A stretch of 64,000 bases of DNA, from assembly GCA_002361485.1 (NCBI GenBank), contig DESZ01000031.1, positions 1 through 64,000 on the forward strand. Reading direction: 5' to 3'. Below the pieces are notes generated by a model. It searched no databases. It saw only the letters and a program-made list of their open reading frames with translations, and was not told the DNA's origin. This document shows, piece after piece, positions 43,926 through 53,392 of the stretch. The DNA comes from Cyanobacteria bacterium UBA3301. Lineage in GTDB: Bacteria; Cyanobacteriota; Vampirovibrionia; Gastranaerophilales; Gastranaerophilaceae. Within the stretch, counting starts at the first letter, position 1, and every line of letters starts with the position of its first letter. Position numbers and translations under genes: made by a program.

Positions 43926-44471
43926 ATGCGAATTTCAAACAACACATCACCTGCATTTGGAAGTATTCAAGCCGGAATTACCAAAATGGATAATTATCAA
44001 AAAAAAGTTTGCGACACTTTTTACAGAGGAATAAAATATAGCGAAAAATATTCAAAATACACTGAAGAAGACATTGACATATATGTACTGCCAAGTAAAA
44101 CGGCAGATATCGAAATTCGATACATGGATCCATACAGCGGTAAGTTTTTTAAAGATGAAGAAGGGAAAATCATTAAACAACCTCTTTTATACATCACAAG
44201 AGAAGGCTTTTGGCGTTTTACCGACAACGTAATCGAAACATTAAAAAAGATAACTGAAGGCGCAATAAAAAGACCGAAAGCTGATGTACACAAAGTTATT
44301 ATGGGTGATACAACAATGGCAAAGATAAATCCTGATAAAGCAGATGATGAGTTATATGATATGGTGCAAAATCTGATGAAAGATGGCGTATCTCAAAAAG
44401 ATGCCGAAGATATAGTTTATAATCATTATGTTGGCACATATCGTATTGGCAATAAAGATGCAGATTTTTAA
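43926..44471 (+). CDS. Hypothetical protein, 181 aa
   Basis: Not recognised. It begins MRISNNTSPAFGSIQAG, a short Asn/Ser-rich start with a PAFG motif, followed by a soluble alpha-beta body with a charged, helical C-terminus (DLVQNLMKDGVSQKDAED-like). No signal peptide, no cysteine cluster. AAAGGA precedes the ATG by 7 nt. Ends in the bidirectional terminator at 44491-44522 shared with fabZ. Confidence 0.65.
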   Translation: MRISNNTSPAFGSIQAGITKMDNYQKKVCDTFYRGIKYSEKYSKYTEEDIDIYVLPSKTADIEIRYMDPYSGKFFKDEEGKIIKQPLLYITREGFWRFTDNVIETLKKITEGAIKRPKADVHKVIMGDTTMAKINPDKADDELYDMVQNLMKDGVSQKDAEDIVYNHYVGTYRIGNKDADF

Positions 44472-44490
44472 TTCCAAAATAAATATATAA

Positions 44491-44522
44491 AAAGCCTTGT
44501 CTTTGTTATAAGACAAGGCTTT
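44491..44522. terminator. Bidirectional rho-independent terminator
   Basis: AAAGCCTTGTCTT (44491-44503), 6-nt loop, AAGACAAGGCTTT (44510-44522), a 13-bp stem with A/T runs on both sides. It separates the 181-aa gene (plus) from the fabZ end (minus). Confidence 0.9.
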
Positions 44523-44542
44523 ATTTTAATTTAAATTTTGAA

Positions 44543-44995
44543 CTATGTCAAAGCAAAAGTCATATCAGCTTCCACACAAACTTTCCCGTCTACAGAACCT
44601 ACACCGTGTGCTTTACAGATAGGTCCTTTTAATTTGGTTAATTCAATAGACATTTCAAACCTGTCGCCAGGTCTTACAATATTTTTAAATCTTGCATTTT
44701 CAACACCTGCATACAATGCCAATTTACCTTGAAATTGAGGTAATTTTAATAAAATCGGCGCAGAGCATTGAGCCATTGCTTCAAGTTGCAAAACCCCGGG
44801 CATTACAGGGTTATTAGGAAAATGTCCTTGGAAAAATTCTTCATTCATTGTCAAATTCTTATAACCTTTACAATATTTTCCCGGAACACATTCAGTAATC
44901 CTGTCTACCAATAAAAACGGATATCTGTGGGGTAACATTTCCATAATTTGCATTATATCCATGCTAAATGCTTCTTGTGTCATTTCTTCTGTCAT
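44543..44995 (-). CDS. fabZ: 3-hydroxyacyl-[ACP] dehydratase FabZ
   Basis: Dehydrates 3-hydroxyacyl-ACP in fatty acid elongation; commonly encoded with lpx genes, as here. The hot-dog fold has catalytic His58 (GHFPNNPVMPG) and Glu72 (LQLEAMAQ), after LPHRYPFLLVDRI. I start it at ATG 44995 (AAAGGAGAG upstream); the TTG at 45013 overlaps that ribosome-binding site. Length 150 aa is standard. It is 28 nt after lpxC, and the order lpxD-lpxC-fabZ suggests one lipid A operon that balances acyl chains between phospholipid and lipid A. Confidence 0.95.
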   Translation of the reverse strand: MTEEMTQEAFSMDIMQIMEMLPHRYPFLLVDRITECVPGKYCKGYKNLTMNEEFFQGHFPNNPVMPGVLQLEAMAQCSAPILLKLPQFQGKLALYAGVENARFKNIVRPGDRFEMSIELTKLKGPICKAHGVGSVDGKVCVEADMTFALT

Positions 44996-45023
44996 TTTTC
45001 TCTCCTTTATCAAGTTTAAAATT

Positions 45024-45842
45024 TTAACATTCTACTATTTTATCTCGCAATATCTTTGCTACTTTTATATGAACGGCATGTCCGGCTTCTTTTGCCAGTA
45101 TCTGACATTTCAAATTCAACGGATTTATTCCTGTTAAATACAAGTCTCCCACCATATCAAGCATTTTATGTTTAACAGGTTCGCAATCAGAGCGCAATTC
45201 AGACGAATAACCTCCGTCATCCATAAAACCCAAAGTATTATCAACACTCGCACCTTGTGCAAATCCAAGCATCTGAAATTTTCTCAAATCTCTATAAAAT
45301 CCGAATGTTCTTGCTTCTATAATTTCTTGTTGATTTTTAGGGTTATAATTTACAAACCTTCTTGTTTCTTTCGGATGATCATAATTTACGGCATAAGACA
45401 TAAATAATTCCTTATCAGGCAATATAATAAGACTTGTTTTTCCATTTAGATAATATACAGGCTCTTTTACGGTATATTCAGGCTCCTTATGAAATAACGG
45501 CTTATCAATACCCGTTTTTTTAAATTCGTCCACCCATACTTTTGAACTTCCGTCGAGAATTGGAACTTCTTCCTCACTCATACAAATATCAACAGAATCA
45601 ATACCACAAAAAGCTAATGCGGCCGTTAAGTGCTCCGTTAACATTGCCTTGGATTTTTTATCACCTAAAACCACACAATGATCTGTTGCCAATACATTAT
45701 CTACATTGGCAACAAACGGTTCATTACCTTTTACAAAATATCTTATTTGTCCGAGTTTTGAAGGAATTAAAGTGACATCGCAAGGTTTATTTTTCATCAA
45801 ACCGCTGCCGGATATTTTTACTTCGTTTTTTAGAGTAGTCAT
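45024..45842 (-). CDS. lpxC: UDP-3-O-acyl-N-acetylglucosamine deacetylase LpxC
   Basis: Zinc enzyme that commits UDP-GlcNAc-acyl to lipid A. Zinc and catalytic residues are visible: His71 (TEHLTAAL), His225 and Asp229 (VKHKMLDMVGDL), His255 (KEAGHAVHIK). I use ATG 45842 (AAAAGGT 6 nt upstream), giving 272 aa; GTG at 45866 would add eight residues and begins 1 nt from the lpxD stop. E. coli LpxC is 305 aa; this shorter form still covers both alpha-beta domains. Located between lpxD and fabZ. Confidence 0.93.
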   Translation of the reverse strand: MTTLKNEVKISGSGLMKNKPCDVTLIPSKLGQIRYFVKGNEPFVANVDNVLATDHCVVLGDKKSKAMLTEHLTAALAFCGIDSVDICMSEEEVPILDGSSKVWVDEFKKTGIDKPLFHKEPEYTVKEPVYYLNGKTSLIILPDKELFMSYAVNYDHPKETRRFVNYNPKNQQEIIEARTFGFYRDLRKFQMLGFAQGASVDNTLGFMDDGGYSSELRSDCEPVKHKMLDMVGDLYLTGINPLNLKCQILAKEAGHAVHIKVAKILRDKIVEC

Positions 45843-45866
45843 TTTAGTACCTTTTGCGCGTAACAC

Positions 45867-46958
45867 CTACTTATTTGCGTTTTCTTCAAATTCTTTCAAT
45901 AACGGTTCAAATTTGCGGAATTTTGCAAATATTTCTTGTGCATCCTTCATTGTTTTCAGTTGTTTAATAAAGTCTTTTCTCGGAACAGCAGGAATACCAA
46001 CAATAATTGATTTTTCAGGGAATGATTTTGTAACCCCTGCTTTTGCGGTAATAATTGTATCAGAGCCAATTTCGATATGATCAGCCAAGCCTGCCTGACC
46101 TGCAATTACAACTCTGTCACCAATAACACAACTGCCTGCGATACCGACTTGAGATACTATTAAACAACCTTGACCGATTTTACAATTATGACCTATCATT
46201 ACAAGGTCATCAATCTTTGTATTATCTCCAATTACGGTATTTTCAATAGTACCTCTGTCTATTGCGGTATTTGCGCCAATTTCAACGTTGTTACCGATTT
46301 CAACAGAACCTATTGAAGGGATTTTAAAAATAACTTGAGATGAATTATCTCTTTTAATTTCACCGTCTTGTCTTGCATTTTCAATATTATTCGGATTTTC
46401 GGTTACAAAACTGAAACCGTCTGCACCTAAAGAAACGCCATGATGAAGTATTACATCATTACCTACAACAACTCTGTCGCCAATATTTACTCCCGGATGG
46501 AAGAAACAGTTGTTTCCGATTTTTGCGTTGCTTCCTATATATGTATTTGCAAGAATTTTTGTATTATCACCTATTACGGCATTTGGTGAAATTACTACAT
46601 TTGGTCCTATGCTAACATTTGCACCTATTTTAGCTGTTGAATCAACAACTGCTGACGGATGAATGTCTTTATTTACAACAGGCGGTACATAAAATAAATT
46701 CAACAATTTCATCATTGCTAATCTCGGTCTTTCAACTTCGATTGTAGTAAGTCCGTCAATTTGAACTCCTAACGGTACTAATGCAGCTTTTGCGCTTGAT
46801 TTTGCAAGATTTGCAATTTCTTCTTCGCCTAATGCCAAAGCTAAAGTGTGTTCGTCAGATAATAGCGGAGGCGCTATTTGTGTAATCTCAGGACTTGAAA
46901 CTTTTGTTAGCATACCACCTGTAATTTGAGTAATTTCATCAACCGTAAATGATTTCAT
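45867..46958 (-). CDS. lpxD: UDP-3-O-acylglucosamine N-acyltransferase LpxD
   Basis: Adds the second acyl chain to the lipid A precursor. N-terminal uridine-binding domain (residues 1-100) then a left-handed beta-helix built from hexapeptide repeats (for example ANVSIGPNVVI, AKIGNNCFF, VVGNDVILHHGVSLGADGFS). The histidine in HHGVSLGADG is the expected catalytic base. Length 363 aa is typical. AAGGAG precedes the ATG. First gene of lpxD-lpxC-fabZ. Confidence 0.95.
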   Translation of the reverse strand: MKSFTVDEITQITGGMLTKVSSPEITQIAPPLLSDEHTLALALGEEEIANLAKSSAKAALVPLGVQIDGLTTIEVERPRLAMMKLLNLFYVPPVVNKDIHPSAVVDSTAKIGANVSIGPNVVISPNAVIGDNTKILANTYIGSNAKIGNNCFFHPGVNIGDRVVVGNDVILHHGVSLGADGFSFVTENPNNIENARQDGEIKRDNSSQVIFKIPSIGSVEIGNNVEIGANTAIDRGTIENTVIGDNTKIDDLVMIGHNCKIGQGCLIVSQVGIAGSCVIGDRVVIAGQAGLADHIEIGSDTIITAKAGVTKSFPEKSIIVGIPAVPRKDFIKQLKTMKDAQEIFAKFRKFEPLLKEFEENANK

Positions 46959-47066
46959 AAATCCTTCTCCTTATTATATATATCCCTATTATTTTTGCTT
47001 GTTAGCTTATTATAGCACAATATCTGTTTTTACAACCATATTTGTAAATTTCTATTAACCGCGTAA

Positions 47067-47537
47067 TTAATTCTGTTTCATTCTTGCAATAGTTGAGGTT
47101 GTCGATTTACCTTCAACAAATTTTATAAACTCAACGCGAGTACCGTTTTTGCGCATTATATCAGCTTCAGGTAAAGTTTCCATAGTATAATCCGCACCTT
47201 TTGTATATACATCAGGCTTAATCTCATCCAAAAGATTACGCGGAGAATCTTCATCAAATAATACAACATAATCTACACAAGATAATGCACATAAAATTTC
47301 TGCTCGGTCATTTTCATTATTGATAGGTCTGGTTGGACCTTTTATACTTTTTACGGATTTATCCGAATTTAATAAAACAATACTATAGTCTGCAAAACTT
47401 TTAGTTTCCTGAAGATACCGAACATGTCCGACATGCAGGATGTCAAAACATCCGTTTGTAGCAACAACCGTTTTGCCACTTTTATGCAGCTTTTCTACAA
47501 AAGATGATATTTGCTCTCTGTTTATTACCTGACCCAT
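47067..47537 (-). CDS. rfaE2: D-glycero-beta-D-manno-heptose 1-phosphate adenylyltransferase domain protein
   Basis: Nucleotidyltransferase of the HxGH class: NGCFDILHVGHVRYL holds the ATP-binding H-x-G-H, and the late FVEGKSTTSTI is the ISTT-like motif. At 156 aa it is the stand-alone adenylyltransferase half of HldE (RfaE2), which makes ADP-heptose for the LPS inner core. No RfaE1 kinase, GmhA or HldD is adjacent, so the rest of the pathway must lie elsewhere. AAGGAG precedes the ATG. The substrate assignment rests on family similarity. Confidence 0.85.
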   Translation of the reverse strand: MGQVINREQISSFVEKLHKSGKTVVATNGCFDILHVGHVRYLQETKSFADYSIVLLNSDKSVKSIKGPTRPINNENDRAEILCALSCVDYVVLFDEDSPRNLLDEIKPDVYTKGADYTMETLPEADIMRKNGTRVEFIKFVEGKSTTSTIARMKQN

Positions 47538-47580
47538 AAATTGTACTCCTTACCTGTAATAATTATACTAAAAATATGCA

Positions 47581-47613
47581 AAAAAAACGAACCGTAAATT
47601 TTACGATTCGTTT
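47581..47613 (-). terminator. Rho-independent terminator of the 186-aa/129-aa operon
   Basis: A hairpin AACGAATCGTAAA/TTTACGGTTCGTT (one mismatch) spans 47586-47612; on the minus strand TTTTTTT follows. It lies about 25 nt after the 129-aa stop codon. Confidence 0.8.
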
Positions 47614-47635
47614 ATGATATATGATTTATGAAATA

Positions 47636-48025
47636 CTAACTTAAAGCCATTAGTGCTTTTACAGAACGCGCATTTTCTCTTACATCTTCTTCTACACCTT
47701 CACCGGATATAGTATTTTCCAGAACTGTCATTGCGATTTCTTTATCTTCCAATGATAATAAAGAATTTATAGTACTCATAGCAACAACTGTTGACATATC
47801 GTTAATACCTTTTCCTTTGTTTGAAATAACAACTGATAATGAAGAAACTTCATTTCTTTTTACAAGTGCTCTTGCTGTCATTTCTCTAACTTCATCTATG
47901 GAAGAATTTGTACCGATTTCTTCTAATACCGATACAGCATCAGAACTTGGATTAATAGTCAAAGAATCAATAATATCGCTAACTCTTATATAATTTTTAT
48001 TTGTTTTAATATCTGTTGTTGTCAT
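47636..48025 (-). CDS. Hypothetical helical-repeat protein, 129 aa
   Basis: Not recognised with certainty. The sequence is all-helical with three short helix pairs (SSDAVSVLEEIGTNSSIDEVREMTARALVKR, then MSTINSLLSLEDKEIAMTVLE-like), suggesting a HEAT/ARM-like repeat. No cysteine and no signal peptide. AAAGGAG precedes the ATG. It follows the 186-aa gene after 18 nt and shares its terminator, so they form one operon. Confidence 0.65.
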   Translation of the reverse strand: MTTTDIKTNKNYIRVSDIIDSLTINPSSDAVSVLEEIGTNSSIDEVREMTARALVKRNEVSSLSVVISNKGKGINDMSTVVAMSTINSLLSLEDKEIAMTVLENTISGEGVEEDVRENARSVKALMALS

Positions 48026-48043
48026 TTACTCATTCTCCTTTGA

Positions 48044-48604
48044 TTATGCTGCTTCGCTTATTTTTGCCATATCTGAAGCCAAAGCTTCAATACTGTCTAT
48101 TAACATAGGTTTAACCTCGGTATGAGGATCCATTTTTGCCATTTTAGCAACATTTTTCCCGCGAGTATTGAATATCGAAGTTACATCATAAGACAATACA
48201 TTCTTGATACTTTCATAACCATGTTTAATACCTTCACCGATATGAACTTCTGTATTACCAATTTCTTGAATTTTATTATAAGCAGAAACTATACCGTTTT
48301 TAATACCACGGCAAAATTCTTTTATAGATTCTATACCTTCATAAAATCTTTTTCCAAAATCATTTATAGAACCGACAAAGGTAGAGTAAATTCTCTTTGT
48401 ACCTTGAGTAATACCATTATTTAATCCTGTAAAGCTTACGCCTTTCTTCTTTGTTGATTCAAAAACATCTTCCGTTAAAATATTTTTTTGGAAGTTTGAT
48501 TTTGCAAACGGATTAGAAACTGATTCTCTGCGTACATTTTGTTCATTAGCCGTAGTATTGAAAATACGATGGCTCCATTGACTTACTCTATCTACTGTTG
48601 ACAT
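48044..48604 (-). CDS. Hypothetical protein, 186 aa
   Basis: Not recognised. It opens MSTVDRVSQWSHRIFNTTANEQ, has a SNPFAKSNFQKN stretch and a VSFTGL motif near residue 55, followed by helical repeats (SINDFGKRFYEGIESIKEFC) and an acidic-basic helical tail. No signal peptide or membrane span. AAAGAGG precedes the ATG. It is the first gene of a two-gene operon with the 129-aa helical protein. The NPF and SFTG elements resemble those in the 629-aa and 181-aa proteins, but this is only a pattern impression. Confidence 0.6.
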   Translation of the reverse strand: MSTVDRVSQWSHRIFNTTANEQNVRRESVSNPFAKSNFQKNILTEDVFESTKKKGVSFTGLNNGITQGTKRIYSTFVGSINDFGKRFYEGIESIKEFCRGIKNGIVSAYNKIQEIGNTEVHIGEGIKHGYESIKNVLSYDVTSIFNTRGKNVAKMAKMDPHTEVKPMLIDSIEALASDMAKISEAA

Positions 48605-48688
48605 ATTTTACCTCTTTCTTGACTATATCCACACATTAAGTCTATCACAGCGCGAAATATATAAATCAACCTTTTGTATGATTTGTGT

Positions 48689-48694
48689 TAAAAT
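48689..48694 (+). promoter_or_regulatory. -10 hexamer of leaderless mazG mRNA
   Basis: TAAAAT, then exactly 6 nt (ATCAAT), then ATG 48701. No Shine-Dalgarno sequence is present. Confidence 0.5.
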
Positions 48695-48700
48695 ATCAAT

Positions 48701-49465
48701 ATGAATTATAAAAATTTGGAAGAATTAATATCAGTAATAGCAAAACTAAGAGCTCCTGACGGCTGCCCTTGGGATAGAGAACAAACTCACCAAACACTGC
48801 GACCTAATATGCTTGAAGAAGCCTATGAAGCAGTTGATGCTATTGATGAAAATGATATGGCGCATTTAAAAGAAGAGCTTGGAGATGTCTTATTACAGGT
48901 ACTATTACATTCTCAAATCGCATCAGAGCATGGAGATTTTAATATTGAAGATGTCGCCAAAGAGTTAAAAGATAAACTAATTCACCGACATCCGCATGTT
49001 TTTGGAGAAGTAAAAGTTAGAAACGCACAAGAAGTTAAAAAGAATTGGGACATATTAAAAGCTGAAGAAAAAACCGAAAGAAAATCCATAATGGACGGCA
49101 TTTCACGTTCACAAGCAGCTTTAATGTCCGCACAAAAAATTTCTAAACGTGCCGTTAAAGTCGGTTTTGAATGGCCGAATGAAGAATCTTTATATGATTG
49201 TTTTTATTCGGAAGTAGAAGAATTTAAACAAGCAAAAAAAGAACAAAATAAAGAACACATGGAAGAAGAATTTGGCGACATATTGTTTGCTGCAGTGAAC
49301 CTTGCCAGATGGAATAAAATTGACGCCGAACAAGCTTTATTAAAAGCTAATAAAAAATTTGAAAAACGTTTTCGCAAGATGGAAGAACTTGCCACAAAAC
49401 CTTTAGAAGAATATTCTTTCCAAGAATACGACAATTTGTGGAAACAAGCAAAAAGAGAACTTTAA
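48701..49465 (+). CDS. mazG: Nucleoside triphosphate pyrophosphohydrolase MazG
   Basis: Hydrolyses NTPs to NMP and PPi; helps remove altered nucleotides and lowers (p)ppGpp effects in E. coli. Two MazG domains: an N-terminal one with RAPDGCPWDREQTHQTL and EEAYEAVDAID/EELGDVLLQ (EExxE and ExxD metal ligands), and a C-terminal one with EEEFGDILFAAVNLARW. Length 254 aa is typical of the two-domain form. The gene has no ribosome-binding site, its -10 TAAAAT being 6 nt before the ATG. Bidirectional terminator at 49471-49496 follows. Confidence 0.93.
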   Translation: MNYKNLEELISVIAKLRAPDGCPWDREQTHQTLRPNMLEEAYEAVDAIDENDMAHLKEELGDVLLQVLLHSQIASEHGDFNIEDVAKELKDKLIHRHPHVFGEVKVRNAQEVKKNWDILKAEEKTERKSIMDGISRSQAALMSAQKISKRAVKVGFEWPNEESLYDCFYSEVEEFKQAKKEQNKEHMEEEFGDILFAAVNLARWNKIDAEQALLKANKKFEKRFRKMEELATKPLEEYSFQEYDNLWKQAKREL

Positions 49466-49470
49466 CAAAA

Positions 49471-49496
49471 AAATCCTCCCAAAATTGGGAGGATTT
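49471..49496. terminator. Bidirectional rho-independent terminator
   Basis: AAATCCTCCC (49471-49480), 6-nt loop, GGGAGGATTT (49487-49496), between mazG (plus) and rpoC2 (minus), with A-rich and T-rich flanks. Confidence 0.9.
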
Positions 49497-49516
49497 TCTA
49501 TTATATGAATATTCTA

Positions 49517-52500
49517 TTATTCATCGATTATATCATCTGACATATCATCATCTTTATAATCCGGAGAACCGAACATACCTTCGATTTCTTCTAATATTGC
49601 AGATGGTTTTCTTGCCTGATTTCTTTGAGCAATAGCTTGTTTTTTCTCTGCTTTTTCCTTTTCTTCATTAGCATTTGTCAAATGATGGAATCCGGTACCT
49701 GCAGGTATCAAACGACCTATAATAACGTTTTCTTTCAAACCTCTTAACAAGTCTTTTTTACCTTCAACTGCTGCTTCTGTCAAGATTCTTGTTGTTTCTT
49801 GGAAAGATGCTGCCGAAATAAAGGATTCCGTATTCAATGATGCTTTTGTGATACCTAACAACATGTGTTCACAAGTTGCTTCGGCTTTTCCTGCATCACG
49901 AGCTTCCTTATTTTCTTTTTCAAATGTTTGAACCTCAATCAATTCACCAGGCAACAAGTTTGTATCACCTGCATCAATGACTTTTACTTTCTTAGTCATT
50001 TGACGAACAATGACTTCAATGTGTTTATCGGAAATTTCAACACCTTGTGAACGATATACACGTTGTACTTCGTCTACCAAGTATTGTTGAGCTGCTTCAG
50101 GTCCGCGTAAACGCATTACATCATGCGGATCAGGTGAACCTGATGTTAAAGCTTGACCTTTAACAACTTTTTGTTTGTTTCCGACAATTACATTTGCATC
50201 AATCGAGTATTTAATTTCTGTTGTTGAACCGTTTTCGTCTTCTAAATATAATCTAGGGAATCCGCTTTCATCAACCTCGATTTTTGTAGTTCCGTCAAAT
50301 TCTGCTAATATAGCACAATCTTTCGGACGTCTGCCTTCAAGAAGTTCTTCTACTTTCGGCAAACCTTGAACGATATCGCCTGTTTTTTCTCTTTCATAAG
50401 TCAATGATACAAGTAAATCTCCGCGTAATACCAATGCGCCGGAATTTACAATCAACATTGTACCAGGACTGATTAAATACGGACGACCTATTCTCAATGT
50501 AACACTTCCCTTACCAACAGCAGTTACAATACCTGATACAGGCGCAATTTCACCTTTATCTGAAATTGCTGATTCACTCTTAATCAAGTCGCCTTTCTTA
50601 ACTGTTGCTTTGCCTTTGATAGAAACAGTTGTTGAAGAATCTTCAGAGATTAATAACAATCTTCTTGCTTCCTCATCACCGTCTTTTATTGATGCAACAG
50701 CATCATGCATTGCAAGCAATTGAGTTTTTGCAACAGGTGTTTTAGGATCAATTACTTGACCGTCTTTTACCAATAATTCGGTTTGTAATGATTTTCCTAA
50801 AGAGCCTTCCAATTCACGACGTACAATTAAGTTTTCAAGAACAACAACTCTTAAGGCGCCTTTTGAATCAAGCTCAACAACACCTTTTAAGTGTGATAAA
50901 TAGCCTTCCATTTGAAGAACCAAACTTGTTCTTGTGATTGTTGCACCGTCAATATTTCTGACTCTTGCACCATCTTTATATTGCAACTGAGTAACAGGAA
51001 CAACATCAATCAATTCATCTGTTGAATTAAATTTGATTGATACATCCTTTTGTTTAATATCCAATACTTGAACCGGTCTGACTAAAATTTGAACCGGTTG
51101 ATTTTCAATTGCATCTTCATCTAACCCTATAGATGCATCCATATCTTCGTCCAAATCATCAATAGAAGCCAATTCATCAACTGAAGAATCCATTATTGTA
51201 ACAACAGAAGTCGCTTTTGCTTTTATTCCTTCTGCAATAACTGTTCCTTTTTTGATAACTTCGCCTTCATCAACTTTTAATTCTTGAATGCTTGATAAGG
51301 TATGAACTTCACCCGGTCTGATTGTGATTTCATGAATTACATCGTTGTATTCTTTAAATTCAACAACACCGTCGATATGGCAATAAACGTCTTTTACAAC
51401 TTCGGTACCGGCGGTAACCGTTGTTCCGTTTTCTACCATTTTAAGTGTTGAATCTTTATTAATTTGATGAACTTCTTCAGGGATAAATACAACTTTACCC
51501 GGTTTAGTAATAATTTGATTATCATCAACTTCAACGTCAACATATCTGATTTCACCTGATGACGGAACAGAACAATCGTCATCAATAAGTTCTCCGATAA
51601 TCATACCGTTTTCAACTGTTGTATCAACAACCGCTTTAACAATGTATTTTTCACCTGTTTTATTAACTGTCCAGATTTGTTCTTTTTTAGTTTGTTCAAA
51701 AGATGCATTTTCAGGCTGTAAAGAAGCTATAACAATTGTTAATTCTTTACCTGAAACAATCTTCTTAATCTTTTTACCGTCAAATTTATCGTCTTCAATA
51801 ACTAAATCACTGCCAACTCTGACTTCACCGCCATGTTCGCAAATAGTTAATGTTTCAGCTAATTTTTCACCTTCGGTAACTTTTTGACCGTCTTTTACAA
51901 GAACTTTTGAACCGCCAGGTAATGTATAAACATCACCGCCCAATACCCAAACAATACCTTGTTTATTGGTAGTTCTCAAAATGTTACCTTGTCTGTCTTT
52001 CTTTTCATCAGCCTTGAAGCCTTCAAATACAACTTCTCCGCTGATATCAGAAATAATATCTTTTTGAGCTTTTTCGGTTAAACGGCTTGAATCACTGCTT
52101 GATTGAGGGGCATGCTCTGCCATTTTAAAGCCTTTAGTAACTTTATCACCGTCTTTAACAAATACTGTCGCACCTGCCGGTATATGATATTTAGAAGTTC
52201 TTTTTTCGCCTTTTACTTCCAAATCAGCTTCATACATAGCAACTTGTACAACATCACCGTGACGGGTTCTCAATTCTCTTGTTTTGATTTTTGAGATAAC
52301 AGTACCTGCTTCGTGAGCTTTGATTTCTTTCATAGCTTCTTTAACGCCAACAGCACCACCTGTGTGGAATGTTCTCATTGTCAACTGTGTACCCGGTTCA
52401 CCAATTGATTGAGCAGCGATAATACCGATTGATTCACCTACATCGACAAGTTTTTGACTTGTTAGAGCCCAACCGTAACATTTTTGGCAAACGCCATATT

Positions 52501-53392
52501 CAAGTCCGCAAGTTAATGCTGAACGTACTCTTAATTCTTTCAAATCAAGGCTTGAAAGTTTCTTAATATCATCTCTATCTAATGTTGTACCGTTTGTAAT
52601 TACGACATTACCATCTGCATCGGTAATATCTTGAGCAACAGTTCTTCCTAATAATCTGTCAATTAATGGAACAATAACAGCGTCCCCATCTGTAATCGGT
52701 TTTAGATCAATATATTTATCTGTTCCGCAATCCGTATCACGAATGATAACATCTTGTGCAACGTCAACCAAACGTCTTGTTAAATAACCTGAATCGGCTG
52801 TTTTTAACGCTGTATCTACAAGACCTTTTCTTGCACCGTAAGATGAAATAATGTATTCGGTAACAGATAAGCCTTCTTTAAAGTTTGATTTGATAGGCAA
52901 GTCGATGATTTGACCTTGTGTATCTGCCATCAAACCTCTCATACCGACTAACTGTGATACCTGTGATAAGTTACCACGAGCTCCGGAGAATGCCATCATA
53001 TATACAGGGTTTAATTTGTCAAAATTTTCAACAACTTGTTCAGTTAATTTTGCAGTTGTTTCAGCCCAAGTGTCGATAACCTTTGTATATCTTTCGACTT
53101 CCGTAATTTCACCTTTTAAGTATCTGTTTTGAGAAACTTCAATTTCTTTTTCCGCAGCTTCTAAAAGTTCTTTCTTTTCAGGCGGAACTGATAAATCTGC
53201 AATTGAAATAGTGGTTCCGGACATAGTAGCATATCTGTAACCCAATGTTTTTAACGCATCAGCAAGATTTGCTTCCTTAGCCCCGCCATATTCCAAATAC
53301 ATCTGACCCAATAACTTTTTCAATGAACCTTTGTCCATCTGTTTGTTAATGAATTCAGGATCTTTTTTTGTATGTGTATATGTCATTTCCAT
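49517..53392 (-). CDS. rpoC2: RNA polymerase subunit RpoC2 (beta'-like C-terminal part)
   Basis: C-terminal half of the split largest subunit. It opens KKDPEFINKQMDKGSLKKLL, aligning with the start of cyanobacterial and plastid RpoC2, followed by MAFSGARGNLSQVSQLVGMR, SYGARKGLVDTALKTADSGYL and QLTMRTFHTGG of the trigger-loop region (about 336). Then an insertion of about 670 residues made of repeated small beta modules (DGDKVTKG-like turns) runs to about residue 1007, where GLPKVEELLEGRRPKD resumes; the normal end includes VYRSQGVEISDKHIEVIVRQM. Such a long SI3 insertion is typical of cyanobacteria (E. coli has 188 aa). It lies 138 nt after rpoC1. Confidence 0.95.
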   Translation of the reverse strand: MEMTYTHTKKDPEFINKQMDKGSLKKLLGQMYLEYGGAKEANLADALKTLGYRYATMSGTTISIADLSVPPEKKELLEAAEKEIEVSQNRYLKGEITEVERYTKVIDTWAETTAKLTEQVVENFDKLNPVYMMAFSGARGNLSQVSQLVGMRGLMADTQGQIIDLPIKSNFKEGLSVTEYIISSYGARKGLVDTALKTADSGYLTRRLVDVAQDVIIRDTDCGTDKYIDLKPITDGDAVIVPLIDRLLGRTVAQDITDADGNVVITNGTTLDRDDIKKLSSLDLKELRVRSALTCGLEYGVCQKCYGWALTSQKLVDVGESIGIIAAQSIGEPGTQLTMRTFHTGGAVGVKEAMKEIKAHEAGTVISKIKTRELRTRHGDVVQVAMYEADLEVKGEKRTSKYHIPAGATVFVKDGDKVTKGFKMAEHAPQSSSDSSRLTEKAQKDIISDISGEVVFEGFKADEKKDRQGNILRTTNKQGIVWVLGGDVYTLPGGSKVLVKDGQKVTEGEKLAETLTICEHGGEVRVGSDLVIEDDKFDGKKIKKIVSGKELTIVIASLQPENASFEQTKKEQIWTVNKTGEKYIVKAVVDTTVENGMIIGELIDDDCSVPSSGEIRYVDVEVDDNQIITKPGKVVFIPEEVHQINKDSTLKMVENGTTVTAGTEVVKDVYCHIDGVVEFKEYNDVIHEITIRPGEVHTLSSIQELKVDEGEVIKKGTVIAEGIKAKATSVVTIMDSSVDELASIDDLDEDMDASIGLDEDAIENQPVQILVRPVQVLDIKQKDVSIKFNSTDELIDVVPVTQLQYKDGARVRNIDGATITRTSLVLQMEGYLSHLKGVVELDSKGALRVVVLENLIVRRELEGSLGKSLQTELLVKDGQVIDPKTPVAKTQLLAMHDAVASIKDGDEEARRLLLISEDSSTTVSIKGKATVKKGDLIKSESAISDKGEIAPVSGIVTAVGKGSVTLRIGRPYLISPGTMLIVNSGALVLRGDLLVSLTYEREKTGDIVQGLPKVEELLEGRRPKDCAILAEFDGTTKIEVDESGFPRLYLEDENGSTTEIKYSIDANVIVGNKQKVVKGQALTSGSPDPHDVMRLRGPEAAQQYLVDEVQRVYRSQGVEISDKHIEVIVRQMTKKVKVIDAGDTNLLPGELIEVQTFEKENKEARDAGKAEATCEHMLLGITKASLNTESFISAASFQETTRILTEAAVEGKKDLLRGLKENVIIGRLIPAGTGFHHLTNANEEKEKAEKKQAIAQRNQARKPSAILEEIEGMFGSPDYKDDDMSDDIIDE

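Noticed and set aside
44491..44522. Inverted repeat as a transposon end.
   Set aside because: It is a normal bidirectional terminator between convergent genes.
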